A DNA stretch of 64,000 nucleotides. It comes from Vitrella brassicaformis. Its lineage: Eukaryota > Sar > Vitrellaceae. Each line of letters opens with the position of its first letter. Position 1 is the stretch's first letter. Under the pieces are notes generated by a model, which was not told the origin of the DNA, made no database searches, and worked only from the letters and a program-made list of their open reading frames with translations. Position numbers and translations under genes: made by a program. The stretch covers positions 236,753 to 300,752 of the forward strand of contig CDMY01000677.1 of assembly GCA_001179505.1 (NCBI GenBank), given 5' to 3'. Positions 9,521 to 19,920 of the stretch are shown one piece after another.

Positions 9521-12160
9521 ATGTCGAGCAGGGAGGAGCCCAACTTGGAACGGCTTCTGCAGTCGCTGCTGCCTCGTCTGGCCGCCTTGCCCACCACTCA
9601 TGAGCGGCTGCGAGTCGTCAGCCCCCTCGACATCATTGACCACAGCATCCCTGAGTCAGCCACAACGACCCCTTTCGGCCACACGCCCCGCGTCAAGATC
9701 AGGATCTTCCGCAAAGTGCGAGCATTCGGCTTCCGGGACGTGGCTGTCGTCGGCCACTACTATGGATCTATGCCGCGGGTGGAGGACCGATTTGCGCAGC
9801 TGCTGCGGGCCGAGGAGCCGCGGATGAGCGGCTGCTGGTTCATGCTGGGAACAGGTGGGCAAAAGGGCCATAGTGAGGGTTCACATTCGTGTCATGATGA
9901 GAAGTGCTCTGTGCTTTGTCAGGCGACGATGAGGCGTTGTCACGGCTGGAGGCGTCCGGCATCCCCAATGTGATGCTCGACTACACATTCCGCAACCCCT
10001 GCACAGGCAGCAGCTCACTCGACAGCCTCAAGACCACCATCGGCCGCATCCATGAGCACTTCAAACAGCTCGACAGGGAGGTGGGCATGGCTGCCGACAA
10101 TGACGGCATGCCTCACTTGGACGACCAGGCGAGTCAGTCGGGCTACCGGGAGCTGAAGCGCGATCACCTGTACATCAACTTTGTGGATCTGCTGGACTTC
10201 AACATCACCATGGACGCGCCAGAAGTGAAGGTGGGACCTCACCGGTGACTGTGATTGCCAGAGGACGATACTCATGCATTCCATGTGGCGCTTTCCATGT
10301 GCAGAAAGTGATGGATTACCTGTCGTCTGAGAGAATACCGATTCTGAAAGGCATCTGTTTTGAGGGTGCGAGAGGCATTGCGTTTGCTGATGAGTACGGC
10401 GATGTGACTCAGCGCCTCCGGTGAGCGCCAAGACAGAGCAGTGCACTGAGCCCACTGTACTTGTTATTCTGTCTCCAGCGCCTTGTTCCCTGCGAGTGAC
10501 TTCAAGTTGCTGGTGCACTCACACGCTGGGCCGCACGGCGACAACTCACAGGCGGCGGCATTGGAGTGTGTCCGTCGGGGGGCAGACGGCGTCTGGGCAG
10601 GCTTCATCCCTCAGGCCGCACAGACGGGCCACAACTGCTCATTGCAGTATCTGGGCTACCTGCACAGCTCCGGCAACAACCAAGTCGCGCAACTCTACAA
10701 TCTAAACACGGTGAGATAACAGGGGCGGGCCATCCGGCATCCAGAACAATATTCTAAGATGCCGCGTTGTGTTGTTCTGCAGGCTGTTGAGACGGCCCGA
10801 TCGCTGCATGAGTTGAGTTTCCCCGGCGAGCCCATCCCAGCCGACTGCCCCATCTTCGGCAGCAACGCCTACTCGTGGGTCCACAGCGTCTTCAGACACG
10901 ACAGACGGACACCGAGAGGGCTGCCTGCACGAGCGGTGAGCCAGCGGCAAGCACTAGGTAGCACTAAGAGAGGACATAGACACGTGTGTTGCTCCCCGTC
11001 AACAGGTTGGTGCGACAGAGGGTGCGCGGTTTGCTGGCATGACGACCGATGTCGACATGCTCATCCAGCGACTGGACGGCCTCATTGGCAGCGATTTTTC
11101 TTCGATGCAGCCTGATGCGAAGAAGGTCTCCGCATTGGGCGTTGTGACAGCGATCCAGCTCCTGCTGAGTAAAGAACATCAGTGCAACTTCAACGACCCC
11201 GACAACCTCAGATACATCTACAGACACGTGAGAGGAGCAGTAAAGGCAGAAGCAACAGAGAGAAGACGGGAGATGACTTTCGTTGTGCTTGTAGGTCGAC
11301 AAGGTGGGTTTTGGCGTTTCTGACACGGCCTCTCTCATCAAGAGGCCACACATACGCCATCTGCGGCAGTGGCTGAGACGGCCCTCCCAAGATGCGCGTC
11401 TCCAACTGCTCTACAGGTGAGAGGAGAGGTGTGTGAACCAAGCAGTGAATACGCGAAGAGGACTGTCTCTCTTGTCTGTCAGGTCGACACGTGATGGTGA
11501 CAGCTTTGATGACCTCATGAGCAAGGTGGGGTCGGCTCGCGGTCTGCTGTTCGCCGTCAAGCACAACAACAACAAGTTCGGCGTCTTCTTCGACGGCTCC
11601 CTCAACCAACCGAGCGACCCGAAATCCGACCAGACGACCAGAGGCGACCTCTTCTTTTCGCTCAGCGGCAGCTTCCCTCAGCCCACACAGATCCACCCAT
11701 CGCAAGACAGACAGCGGGTGGATGTAGCCGGGAGGGACGGGGCTGTGCAGGGGACCGGCGGGGCATCCGGCAAGATCGTGATGGCAGATGGCTACCTCTG
11801 GCTGGCGTATTCGAGGTCGTCCACTCCGTCGCCCTCCATCCTCAGCTGCCATCACTGGATCGACAAAGACATCACACCACCAGGCTTCACCGGCGGAGAG
11901 AGCTCTGACGGTAGAAACATTCTGGCAGACACCATGGGCTTCACGGCTGACGTCATTGAAGTGTATCAGGTGGGTGCGAAATACACGCACGTGCACGTCA
12001 GCGATCATCCCTGCGGTGTGCTATGTGTGTCAGGTGGTGAGAGGCCCCTTCCCTGCCATCGATCGTGACGCCCTCCTGCCCCTGCCCGTCGACTTCCCCA
12101 AACCTCTTCCTGCGAGTGCTCTGTCGTCGCCCGAGAGGACGTGCCGCAGACCAGCCTGAC
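9521..12160 (+). CDS. HMGL-like TIM barrel / TLDc fusion protein A1
   Basis: Nine exons close in phase: 9521-9854, 9923-10230, 10305-10420, 10479-10710, 10783-10935, 11006-11227, 11295-11416, 11483-11969 and 12034-12160. The N-terminal two thirds resemble the DRE-TIM/HMGL-like lyase-synthase fold. It opens with LDIIDHSIPES in the position of the family's D-x-T-L-R-E strand. It later has KLLVHSHAGPHGDN, matching the metal-binding HxH-N block, followed by RRGADGVWAGFIPQAAQTGH. The segment CPIFGSNAYSWVHS resembles the post-barrel G-x-N-A-F-x-H-x-x-G-I-H region of isopropylmalate synthases. The C-terminus is TLDc-like (STRDGDSF, GLLFAVK, NKFGVFFDGS, ADGYLWLAYS). The strand-1 Arg of classic enzymes is not preserved, so the chemistry may differ. 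I know of no named family with this architecture. Copies A2 and A3 confirm the exon structure. Confidence 0.7.
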
Positions 12161-12743
12161 TGACTGATTGATCGTGTGATTGTGTGTGGTTGGTGTACTG
12201 TCTGTTGGTGTTGGCCTGCGTGTTGGTTTGCGGCAATTGTTTCGCCGCAACGGTCTTGTGAAGTCAGCCATGTGTGTCGTTCTTTTTGTACGTGTCTGCG
12301 CGTCGAGGTGTCCTTTTATCCGAGCCATCGCCGTAGTGTGCACACGATTTGTCCTACAACGCTCTACCCTTTTGCGTGCATCACACCGCTTCTTTGTGCA
12401 GTGAGGTGATTTTCATGCAAGTCGTGCCGGTACACTTGATGCTGCTGTCGATGAGCAGCAGAGAGACCACCGCACACGCTGTTGTCTTTCAGCGTCAAGA
12501 GATCCGACTTCCATGTCTTCCATGGACGTGCCGTAGCTCGTACCTGATTGATAGTTGCTGGCCGTCATGAACGGACTCTGACACATCTACTGAGTACGAA
12601 CAGTTGACTGGATGATGTCCCTTTCCAGGCTGAAAAGCCATCGCATGAATGAGTGATCACCACGTTTGTTTCTGTATGGAGCCAGCCAAGCCAGCGGCCG
12701 CCTTATACTCGAATGCAGTCAGCCAACCACACCAGGAGGTCGT
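12161..12743. other. Spacer within left arm
   Basis: This is 3' flank of A1 and conserved noncoding sequence, mirrored at about 23217-23788. Both arms keep the same order of blocks, for example CGTCAAGAGATCCGACTTCC here. No open frame is convincingly preserved in both. Confidence 0.5.
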
Positions 12744-13107
12744 CTACAGCCGCAGCAAAGTCACAGCCACCAGCCACTGCCAAACCGCATCCCTTAGCGA
12801 CAAGATGGCCAGTAAATTGCGTGGGTGTGGTACGGGGTGTGTGGCGGGGGCCGAGGACTCTTCACTTCGCATGGGCTGATCGCCGCCATCGTTTCTTGCT
12901 GCGTGTCTTGGCCTTGGCTTTGCCTGACGGGTGGAAAGACACGCCTACACGTCCACATGCAGATGAAGGAGCCGTGTGTGGTGTGTGTCTCACCTTTGGC
13001 GGCTGCCTTGTGCTTTTTGGTGAGCGGGCGCTTCGAGCCAGCATGACTCGCGGCCCTCCGCGACCTTTCCGCCCACACACATGAACGGCATGGTAACGAG
13101 TTGGCAT
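12744..13107 (-). CDS. 97-residue conserved protein, left-arm copy
   Basis: Two exons (13107-12994 and 12923-12744) give a 97-codon frame. It starts MPTRYHAVHVCGR, is basic in the first half (SARSPKSTRQPPK at the exon end) and ends in a hydrophobic stretch (LLAILSLRDAVWQWLVAVTL). The mirror copy at 22853-23216 has the same ATG, intron position, exon lengths (114 and 180 nt) and stop position, despite substitutions. One of these changes closes a competing Lys-rich frame but leaves this one open. The hydrophobic tail might be a tail anchor. I do not recognise the family, and the frame could still be fortuitous. Confidence 0.4.
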
Positions 13108-13164
13108 AACTTTAGCACACTCATGTGTCCTTTGCGGGGCCGGACCGAGGGAACAGACACACCA

Positions 13165-13188
13165 ACGATATGAAATGTAGGCAACGAT
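13165..13188 (+). repeat. Dispersed AT-rich 20-mer, copy 1
   Basis: This is a variant of the motif ATATAAAATGYAGGCARCGA in a GC-rich background. It is mirrored at 22772-22792. Confidence 0.7.
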
Positions 13189-13272
13189 TGTCTGGGGCAC
13201 TCAGCACTGAGCCTGTGCCTACATCGAGACACAAACGTGTTCCGCACGTGTTCCAGTTAAAAGAGACATGGA

Positions 13273-13293
13273 ATATAAAATGCAGGCAGCGAT
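13273..13293 (+). repeat. Dispersed AT-rich 20-mer, copy 2
   Basis: The motif is preceded by GAGACATGGA, a flank it shares with the copies at 22664 and 52280. Confidence 0.75.
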
Positions 13294-13329
13294 GCAGGCC
13301 AGCAATGCAACGGACAAACGGACGGACCA

Positions 13330-15727
13330 TCAGTGCCTGTGTCGTCTACGGGCACCACCCCCACTCTTCTGCATGCTGCAAGCACACACACACACACAGA
13401 CAGACAGACACACAGAGCGGCATAGTGGCATGCGTGTTACCGATACGTAGGCATTTCTTCTATGTACCTGCTGATCGCCGACAGGCCTTTGAGTACCCGA
13501 ATGTGATCCATGATCACGTACCCGTAGTGCCGCGGGTCGGGCGTGCCCCCGCTGCGGTTCCGCAAGTTGTCGACTCGCTTCTTGAGGTCGTGGAAGTCCC
13601 ACCCATGGCGGCGCCGTCTCGCCTCGTCGTGGATGTGGAAGTGGCCGTCCTTGCCGCCGTCGAATGGGCCCGCATACAGGCTGACGGCGTCCTTGTGGGG
13701 GCTCGGGCGGACGATGGCGTCCAGGCCGTGGAATGCCGCCTCGCCGTAGAAGGCATCGGTGGCCGAATCGACGAGCTCCCTCTTGGCGTGGGGCATGGCT
13801 GCATCCGTCCATGAAAGGAAGACAGACAGACAGACAGACAGAAGAGACATTGCACAGAGTGAGATGCATACATTCTCTAGGGTATCGAGCATGCGTACCT
13901 GGTGGCTCGTGGATGGCTTCCAGGGCGCGCAGAGTGTCGTACTCCGCCCACTCCTTGTCCTTGTCGACGCGGTACCACTGCTCCTCCGACTTGACGACAA
14001 TCCGGTACTGCTGTGGGAGGGGCAGCTGGCCTGTGAGGTCGCGGGCCTCCTGCACCTTCTCGGCGAGCTGGGTGAGGTCCCAGCTGCACCGTGGCAGCCG
14101 CCGCGCCTCCCCCACCACGAAGTAGCCCTCCCCAAAGCCGTCGTTAAATTGGCCGAAGCCAAACTTGACGGCCTGCTCGGTGGGAGGGCTGCTGCCGACG
14201 GCCATCAGCTACAGCGGGCCGATCCACCACCCGTCCTTGCGCATCTGCAGCAGAAAGTTCTGCGCCACCGTCGTCAGCTGCTGACCCTCGGCCTCGTTGT
14301 CGGCTGGCGGCGCGGCGACTGATTGACCAAAACAAGGCGCAGCGCACACAAAGTGGCAGCAGCGGCAGCAGCAGCCTGTCTGTCTGGCTGTCTGTCTGGC
14401 TGGCTGTCTGTCTGTGTATGTCTGTGTGTGGGGTTTTGACTCTGCTGTGGCTTGTAAGATCCTCAAGCCGATCCTGCTCGTAAGGCTCATCCTCCTCAGA
14501 GTGGAACAGGTCCCTGCACACACGCAGACACGGACACACAGAGAGCGACCTCACTCCCTTTGTCAACTCTATGTGCCCATCTGACCCTCGTCCTCGTTCA
14601 ACTTCTCGTCCTCTGCTCACAAACGAGAGACACACACACGACCCAGAAACACGCGTTGATGTATGGATGTACAGTACGTGGCTTGGTTTCGTGTGTTTCC
14701 GTGTCTTGGCTTATTTATTCACCGGTCCCTTTGCATTCTCTGCTTGGTATGGCGCACCTGAAAAGGCGACAGGAAGAGAAACCAAGCTCTTGCTTGGCGG
14801 TGAGTGCAGTGCTTGGTTTCGTATCACTTACCTTATGCTGAGCGTCGTATTGGTGCTCCTCGATGCAGCGAATGAGCTCGCTCACCTGCTGATGGAAAGC
14901 TTGAGGTGAAGACAACAAATGCGATGCGCTGTCTGTTTACCTCGATGTGCACATCTTTGCTGTGGAGGGCTTCAGCATACTATCAGCCAAACACACAAAC
15001 AGACATGAGGACGAATCAAGGTCATGCATTTGGTCTCGTTGAACATCGCCTCCAAAGCTTGACGCTTCCTCTTCCTGCACACACACATATGCCACAAACA
15101 CACATACATACAATCGTCAGCCGACGGGTAACTATGTGTGTGTACCGCCATGTCTCGCACAACACCAAATTGCAGCTTGCCGCCACGAGGTTGTCCTTGA
15201 TGCGCCCGCCACATTTTGAGCTGCACACTCACCCACACGCACATACACGTGGAGAAGCTTTCTGTCTGTGTGTGATACATACAAGCGTGTGGCCCTCCTC
15301 GGCTCCAAAGCGGTACATCGCCTACATCATAAGCCAACAAATATAAAATGTAGGCAACGATTTGCCCGCTCGCCCCCGCCTCCCCTCCCGTCTTGGCCTT
15401 CTTCGCGGCCGGCTCGCCCCCTTCCTCCTCCTTCTTGTCCTCCTCCTTCTTGCCCATGTGGGCCTGGCGGATGTGCTGCAGGAACTTGTGGTAGCTGAAC
15501 TTGCCCCACCCACCCCCGCTCAGCACTCTCCGCGCAGCCTTGTTCCTCACGCCGCAGCGCGTGCACTTGTAATAGACCACCACCACGCTCTCCGGCTGCA
15601 CAACACATGAACAGCAGCAATTTTTGAACAGAAGCCAGCAGCATACAACACACAAATACACGCCTACGTCTATCTCTATGCCATTCATGATCTCGTTGGT
15701 CTTCGCCTCCCTGTCCCTCGGTGTCAT
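13330..15727 (-). CDS. Zinc-finger / B-domain protein with in-frame TAG
   Basis: The minus-strand exons start at MTPRDREAKTNEIMNG (15727). The next exon has a C-x2-C zinc-binding pair and distal histidines (YYKCTRCGVRN ... HKFLQHIRQAHMG), resembling a C2H2-type finger, then a Lys/Glu-rich segment. Smaller exons follow (CGGRIKDNLV, QALEAMFNETK, ALHSKDVHIE, QVSELIRCIEEHQYD). The last part is the B domain: DGWWIGPL, NDGFGEGYFVVGEARRLPR, RIVVKSEEQWYRV, HFHIHDEARRR, HYGYVIMDHIR, ending MQKSGGGARRRHRH. A TAG at 14211-14209 interrupts the frame between WWIGPL and LMAVG, where copy B' reads TGG. Either this copy is truncated there, or the stop is read through or avoided by splicing. Mid-gene exon borders are approximate. 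Function is unknown. Confidence 0.5.
15341..15361 (+). repeat. Dispersed AT-rich 20-mer, copy 3
   Basis: This is a perfect match to the motif, lying inside the zinc-finger gene at the end of an exon frame. Confidence 0.8.
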
Positions 15728-15832
15728 GTGGTCCAGTCGGCCGTCATGCTGATGCACGTATGCAGCAGGGTGAAAGTGCTGACCTGCTCGTCAACAGAGA
15801 GAACAAGCGAGAATTTTAGAATAAACTGGAGA

Positions 15833-15941
15833 ATTTTTTCGCGCGTCTCGCCGTCTCGCGCATCGCGAGATTCTCGCCGGCGGTGAGTTCGTAAGTTCGT
15901 GATGTGCCAATTGTGATGTGCCGGTTACGTTGCTAGTCCGC
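15833..15941 (+). repeat. Inverted repeat flanking UBA-PUB gene, left
   Basis: The repeat includes GTCTCGCCGTCTCGCGCATC, TCTCGCCGGCGG, GTTCGTAAGTTCGTGA and GCCAATTGTGATGTGCCGG. The reverse complement lies at 18548-18655 with only a handful of differences. Confidence 0.9.
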
Positions 15942-16053
15942 TAACCTCTCGAGAGACTGGGGGGTACGGAAGAGCCTCCACCCCAAAGCTCGCAGATCTT
16001 CGGTCATCTGAGCGAGAGCGGTCTTCCTTGTGTCAAAGTGTGGTTGTTCCACC

Positions 16054-16720
16054 ATGGCGCATCTTGCTGTGACAATCGACGAGGAAATGCTCAATGTGCT
16101 CATGGTACGAGCAGGCATGACGAAGAACGGGGACGCAATCACGTGTTTCGTGTGCCGGTGCTCAGGAGGAGAAGGGGGTGTCTGGGATGAGCGCCATCAA
16201 GGCACTGCAGGCCACAAACAATGAGAGTGGTAGGTGGGTGATGCGTCACAGCACGACTTTCTTACTGCATCTGCATTCGATCGTGTTTGTGCAGTTGAAG
16301 CGGCGATGGCGTGGTTGTCTGAGCATGCCAATGATGCCGACCTGGACAAACTCACAGGCAACATGCTGGCGGGAGGCAGTGGAGCCACCGCATCGACCAC
16401 GCCAAGTGAGGCGTGCAACAACAGGACATGTGTAATGAGTATGTCTGTGGCGTGTGTGTGTGTGTGTGTGTCAGGCGGCCCTCCCCCCACAGACAACCCA
16501 CCACACGTCAAGGAGAGTCTCAACCAAGAGGTCAGGAGAGCGGCGTGCAGTACAGGAACAGTAAACAGTATTGCACCTGTGCCATGTCATGTGTGTGTCA
16601 GTGGTTAAAGGAGCTGCTCGACATGGGTTTCGCGAACATCCCTGCAGAGAAGGCCCTCTACCTCACCCAGAACGCAAGCCGTAACAGAGCACAAAACGGC
16701 AGGGGACCCATCCACAGCTT

Positions 16721-16756
<36 letters not shown>

Positions 16757-18301
16757 TGTGTGTGTCAGTCGAGGCGGCCGTCAACTGGCTGAGTGACCAC
16801 CAAGCGGACATGGACTTCGATACACCCATCATCGAGCAACAACAGCCACAACGTACGTGACTTAGAGAGGGAGACGGCCTTATGCGTTACATGAGTGTGA
16901 ACACGCGTGTGTGTCATGTGTGTGCAGCGAGTCGGCCGAAGTTGTCTCCCGAGGAAGCCCAGAAGAAGGCCTATGAGCTGCAGAAGAGGCTCAGAGAGGT
17001 GTGCGCCTTGTAGTGTCCACGCAGAAAAAACACCCCACACACACAGTGTGCATGGTTGTTGGTGGCTGCACTGCAGGAGCGCGAGAAGCGGGAGAAGCAG
17101 GAGGCGATCGACAAGGAAAGGGCGAGGATCGAGTAAGCCGCGGGACCACTGACATGACCCAACATGCCTATGTGCATGCTGGTGTGCGCCCCGTTGGTTG
17201 TGTCATCCGTCGATCAGGGGCTCCAAGGCTCTGCAGGAGGCGCAGCGCAAGCTGGATGAGCAGCAGAGGAAGCGCGACCTAGACGAAATCAAGAGGGAAA
17301 AGGATGTGAGCCATATTGCACCGCACCCGGCACATGCACACACAGCCACACCTATGGACGCCCGCTGGTGTGTGTGTGTGTGTGTGTGTGTGTGTCAGGA
17401 GCATGAGAAGGAGAAGAAGAGGCAGAAGGAGCTGCTCAAGCGGGAGTGGGAGGAGCGATTCGGAAGACCGGTACAGACAGACACTCACACAGACACGTAC
17501 AAAAGTAGCCATTGATGGATGCTGACCAGCACACATGCATCTGCGTGTGCACGTCTGAACACACACATCTGTGTCATGTCAGTACCCCGAGGGCGAGGAG
17601 GTTGACGAGAAACAGAAGGAGGACGAAGTTTCCAAGAAGAGCAAAAAGGACCAGGTGAGCTCAAGAGACGATCCGCACACCGCTCGCACACCACTTGACG
17701 CATGTTGTCTGTCTGTGTGGTGGTCGCATCTGTGTCAGATCATCTACTGGGTCAATAGGCTCAAGAAGAACTACAAGGTGAGTGACCACCGCGACAAACG
17801 GATGAAGAGAAAGCCTGCAGGCACAGTGCTGTCTGTCATCTCTCTCTCATTGTCAGGACACGAATCCTGCCGGCCTCAAGACCTGCCTGCAGACCATCCG
17901 ACTGTACGTCGACAACGCGGCCAAGAACCCCACCGACAAGAAATACCACCGAATCAAGTTAGTGAGCGAGGAGAGAGAGAGAGTGGGGCGGAGGCCAGGG
18001 TGCGGAGCTGATGTGTGTCTGGTTTGTTTGTCTGTGTGCGCGCGCAGAAAGGAGAACAACGCCTTCAAGACGCGCGTGGCCGTGTTCTTTGAAGCGATTG
18101 AGCTGCTCAAGGTGGTCGGCTTCGTAGACGATGGTGAGGAAGGCACACAAGTCACTAGGTTCCTGTAAGGGCGAGTATGATTCGTGGACTGTGTGTGTCC
18201 TTGGCGCAGGTGGTGAGTTCTACGCCATCGATGGCATCCCTGACGGCTTCCACTGCGGCCAGGCCATCAAGTTTATCGACCTCATCATGCCCTCCCTCTG
18301 A
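16054..18301 (+). CDS. UBA-UBA-coiled coil-PUB domain protein
   Basis: About fourteen short exons join in phase. The N-terminus (MAHLAVTIDEEMLNVLM, then GMSAIKALQATNNES, then VEAAMAWLSEHANDADLD) is a UBA domain with the typical A-L-x-A-T-N...A-x-x-W-L-x-x-H core. A second UBA follows (LLDMGFANIPAEKALYLTQ, then LEAAVNWLSDHQADMDFD). A long Lys/Glu/Arg-rich coiled coil comes next. The C-terminus is a PUB/PUG domain (YHRIKKENNAFKTRVAVFF, LLKVVGFVDD, FYAIDGIPDGF, ending LIMPSL). Family knowledge: UBA domains bind ubiquitin and PUB domains bind the C-terminal tail of CDC48/p97. Inference: an adaptor delivering ubiquitinated substrates to CDC48. Several introns end in pure TG tracts. The gene sits exactly between the two ~105 bp inverted repeats. 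Confidence 0.85.
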
Positions 18302-18547
18302 CGCGACAGACACACAGACAAAGAGAAAAACAGCAGCAGACTTTCCCTTCTTTATGGTGACGTATTCGAGAGAGATGTCGTGCGAGTCCATGATCTCGTG
18401 TTGCTCCTCCCTCCTGTTGGTTTTTCCATGGTCGGTGGGCTCGGAATGTCGACGCTGGCCTGACAGACACGAAAGGCGGGAACACACCGGATCTGGCATA
18501 TTTGGTGTGTCGGATTGGGCCCATGAGTGGCATGCGGTACCGACTCG
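18302..18547. other. 3' flank of UBA-PUB gene
   Basis: This short noncoding stretch runs up to the right inverted repeat. I see no gene. Confidence 0.4.
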
Positions 18548-18655
18548 GACTAGCAACGCAGCCGGCACATCACAATTGGCACGTCACGAACTTACGAACT
18601 CGCCGCCGGCGAGAATCTCGCGATGCGCGAGACGGCGAGACGCCAAAAAATCCCA
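18548..18655 (-). repeat. Inverted repeat flanking UBA-PUB gene, right
   Basis: This is the partner of 15833-15941 in reverse orientation. The distance between the inner edges is about 2.6 kb and contains exactly one gene. Confidence 0.9.
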
Positions 18656-18825
18656 GCACTGAAACTTCGTCAAAACTGCGATGCGTTCGTCTGTGCGACT
18701 GCCGCAAAATTCTCTCTGTCGTCAACTTCCAAGACGGCATCGTTTCCATCTCGTGAATTCCTCTCATCAAGCCACAATCGCGGCTGGCCGCTCGTCGAGG
18801 CAGCCATTGCCGCCTGCTTCGAGGA

Positions 18826-19860
18826 CGGGTGGTGGATCGGCCCGCTGTGGCTGATGGCCGTCGGCAGCAGCCCTCCCACCGAGCAGGCCGTCAAGTTAGG
18901 CTTCGGCCCATTCAACGACGGCTTTGGGGAGGGCTACTTCGCGGTGGGGGAGGCGCGGCGGCTGCCACGGGGCAGCTGGGACCTCACCCAGCTCGCCGAG
19001 AAGGTGCAGGAGGCCCGCGACCTCTGCCCCTCCCACAGCAGTACCGGATTGTCGTCAAGTCGGAGGAGCAGTGGTACCGCGTCGAGAAGGACAAGGAGTG
19101 GGTGGAGTACGACCCTCTGCTGCGCCCTGGAAGCCATCCACGAGCCACCAGGTACGCATGCTCGATACCCTAGAGAATGTATGCATCTCACTCTGTGCAA
19201 TGTCTCTTCTGTCTGTCTGTCTGTCTGTCTTCCTTTCATGGACGGGTGCAGCCATGCCCCACGCCAAGAGGGAGCTCGTCGATTCGGCCACTGATGCCTT
19301 CTACGACGAGGCGGCATTCCACGGCCTGGACGCCATCGTCCGCCCGAGCCCCCACCCGGACGCCGTCAGCCTGTATGCGGGCCCATTCGACGGCGGCAAG
19401 GACGGCCACTTCCACATCCACGACGAGGCGAGACGGCGCGGCCATGGGTGGGACTTCCGCAACCTCAAGAAGCGAGTCGACAACTTGCGGAACCGCAGCC
19501 ATGCCCCATGCCAAGAGGGAGCTCGTCGATTCGGCCACTGATGCCTTCTACGACGAGGCGGCATTCCACGGCCTGGACGCCATCGTCCGCCCGAGCCCCC
19601 ACCCGGACGCCGTCAGCCTGTATGCGGGCCCATTCGACGGCGGCAAGGACGGCCACTTCCACATCCACGACGAGGCGAGACGGCGCCGCCATGGGTGGGA
19701 CTTCCACGACCTCAAGAAGCGAGTCGACAACTTGCGGAACCGCAGCGGGGGCACGCCCGACCCGCGGCACTACGGGTACGTGATCATGGATCACATTCGG
19801 GTACTCAAAGGCCTTTCCGCGATCAGCAGGTACATAGAAGAAATGCCTACATATCGGTAA
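18826..19860 (+). pseudogene. B-domain copy B' with paired indels and duplicated exon
   Basis: Homology to B begins at GACGGGTGGTGGATCGGCCC and includes DGWWIGPLWLMAVG, with TGG where B has TAG. Upstream exons of the B gene are absent. Relative to B and B'', 10 nt are missing at about 19025 and 1 nt is gained at about 19120. The net change of -9 restores the original frame after about 30 altered residues. The following exon is tandemly duplicated with a period of 247 bp (starting 19251 and 19498). The second copy is out of frame if both are retained (NLRNRSHAPCQEG, then a stop) but in frame if splicing uses the GCAG just before it. The last part matches B (HYGYVIMDHIR, GLSAISR). This is probably a decaying copy. 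Confidence 0.6.
19251..19744 (+). repeat. 247-bp tandem exon duplication in B'
   Basis: Two near-identical 247-bp units begin GCCATGCCCCACGCCAAGAG and GCCATGCCCCATGCCAAGAG. Both are preceded by GCA ending in CAG, so GCAG is the probable microhomology at the junction. B and B'' have one unit only. Confidence 0.85.
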
Positions 19861-19920
19861 CACGCATGCCACTATGCCGCTCTGTGTGTCTGTGTGTCTG
19901 TGTGTTTGTGTGTGCGTGGT

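Larger units (their letters stand above)
7431..12480 (+). repeat. Segmental duplication unit, copy 1
   Basis: This segment contains the JmjC and HMGL-TLDc genes plus about 300 bp of 3' flank. It is collinear, in the same orientation, with about 57692-62500. The left breakpoint is sharp: both copies read GATGGTACTGCTGCC and differ immediately on the other side. The right edge fades after the shared block GTTGGTTTGCGGCAAT and the following TGAAGTCAGCCATGTGT. Confidence 0.8.
9624..13345. repeat. Left arm of large inverted duplication
   Basis: A1 from LDIIDHS onward, the 12.2-13.3 kb spacer and the 3' exon of gene B are repeated in reverse orientation at about 22530-26290. The distances agree: A stop to B stop is about 1170 bp here and about 1215 bp on the right. 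The arms differ by scattered substitutions and small indels. Confidence 0.8.

Noticed and set aside
12840-13040. A histone-like Lys-rich peptide (GKAKAKTRSKKRWRRS)
   Set aside because: In the right arm the same frame hits a stop at the start of the second exon, while another frame stays open in both arms.
13826-13842. GACA/TGTC, CATT and AC runs as CRISPR-like or satellite arrays
   Set aside because: They are short microsatellites without spacers, mostly inside introns.
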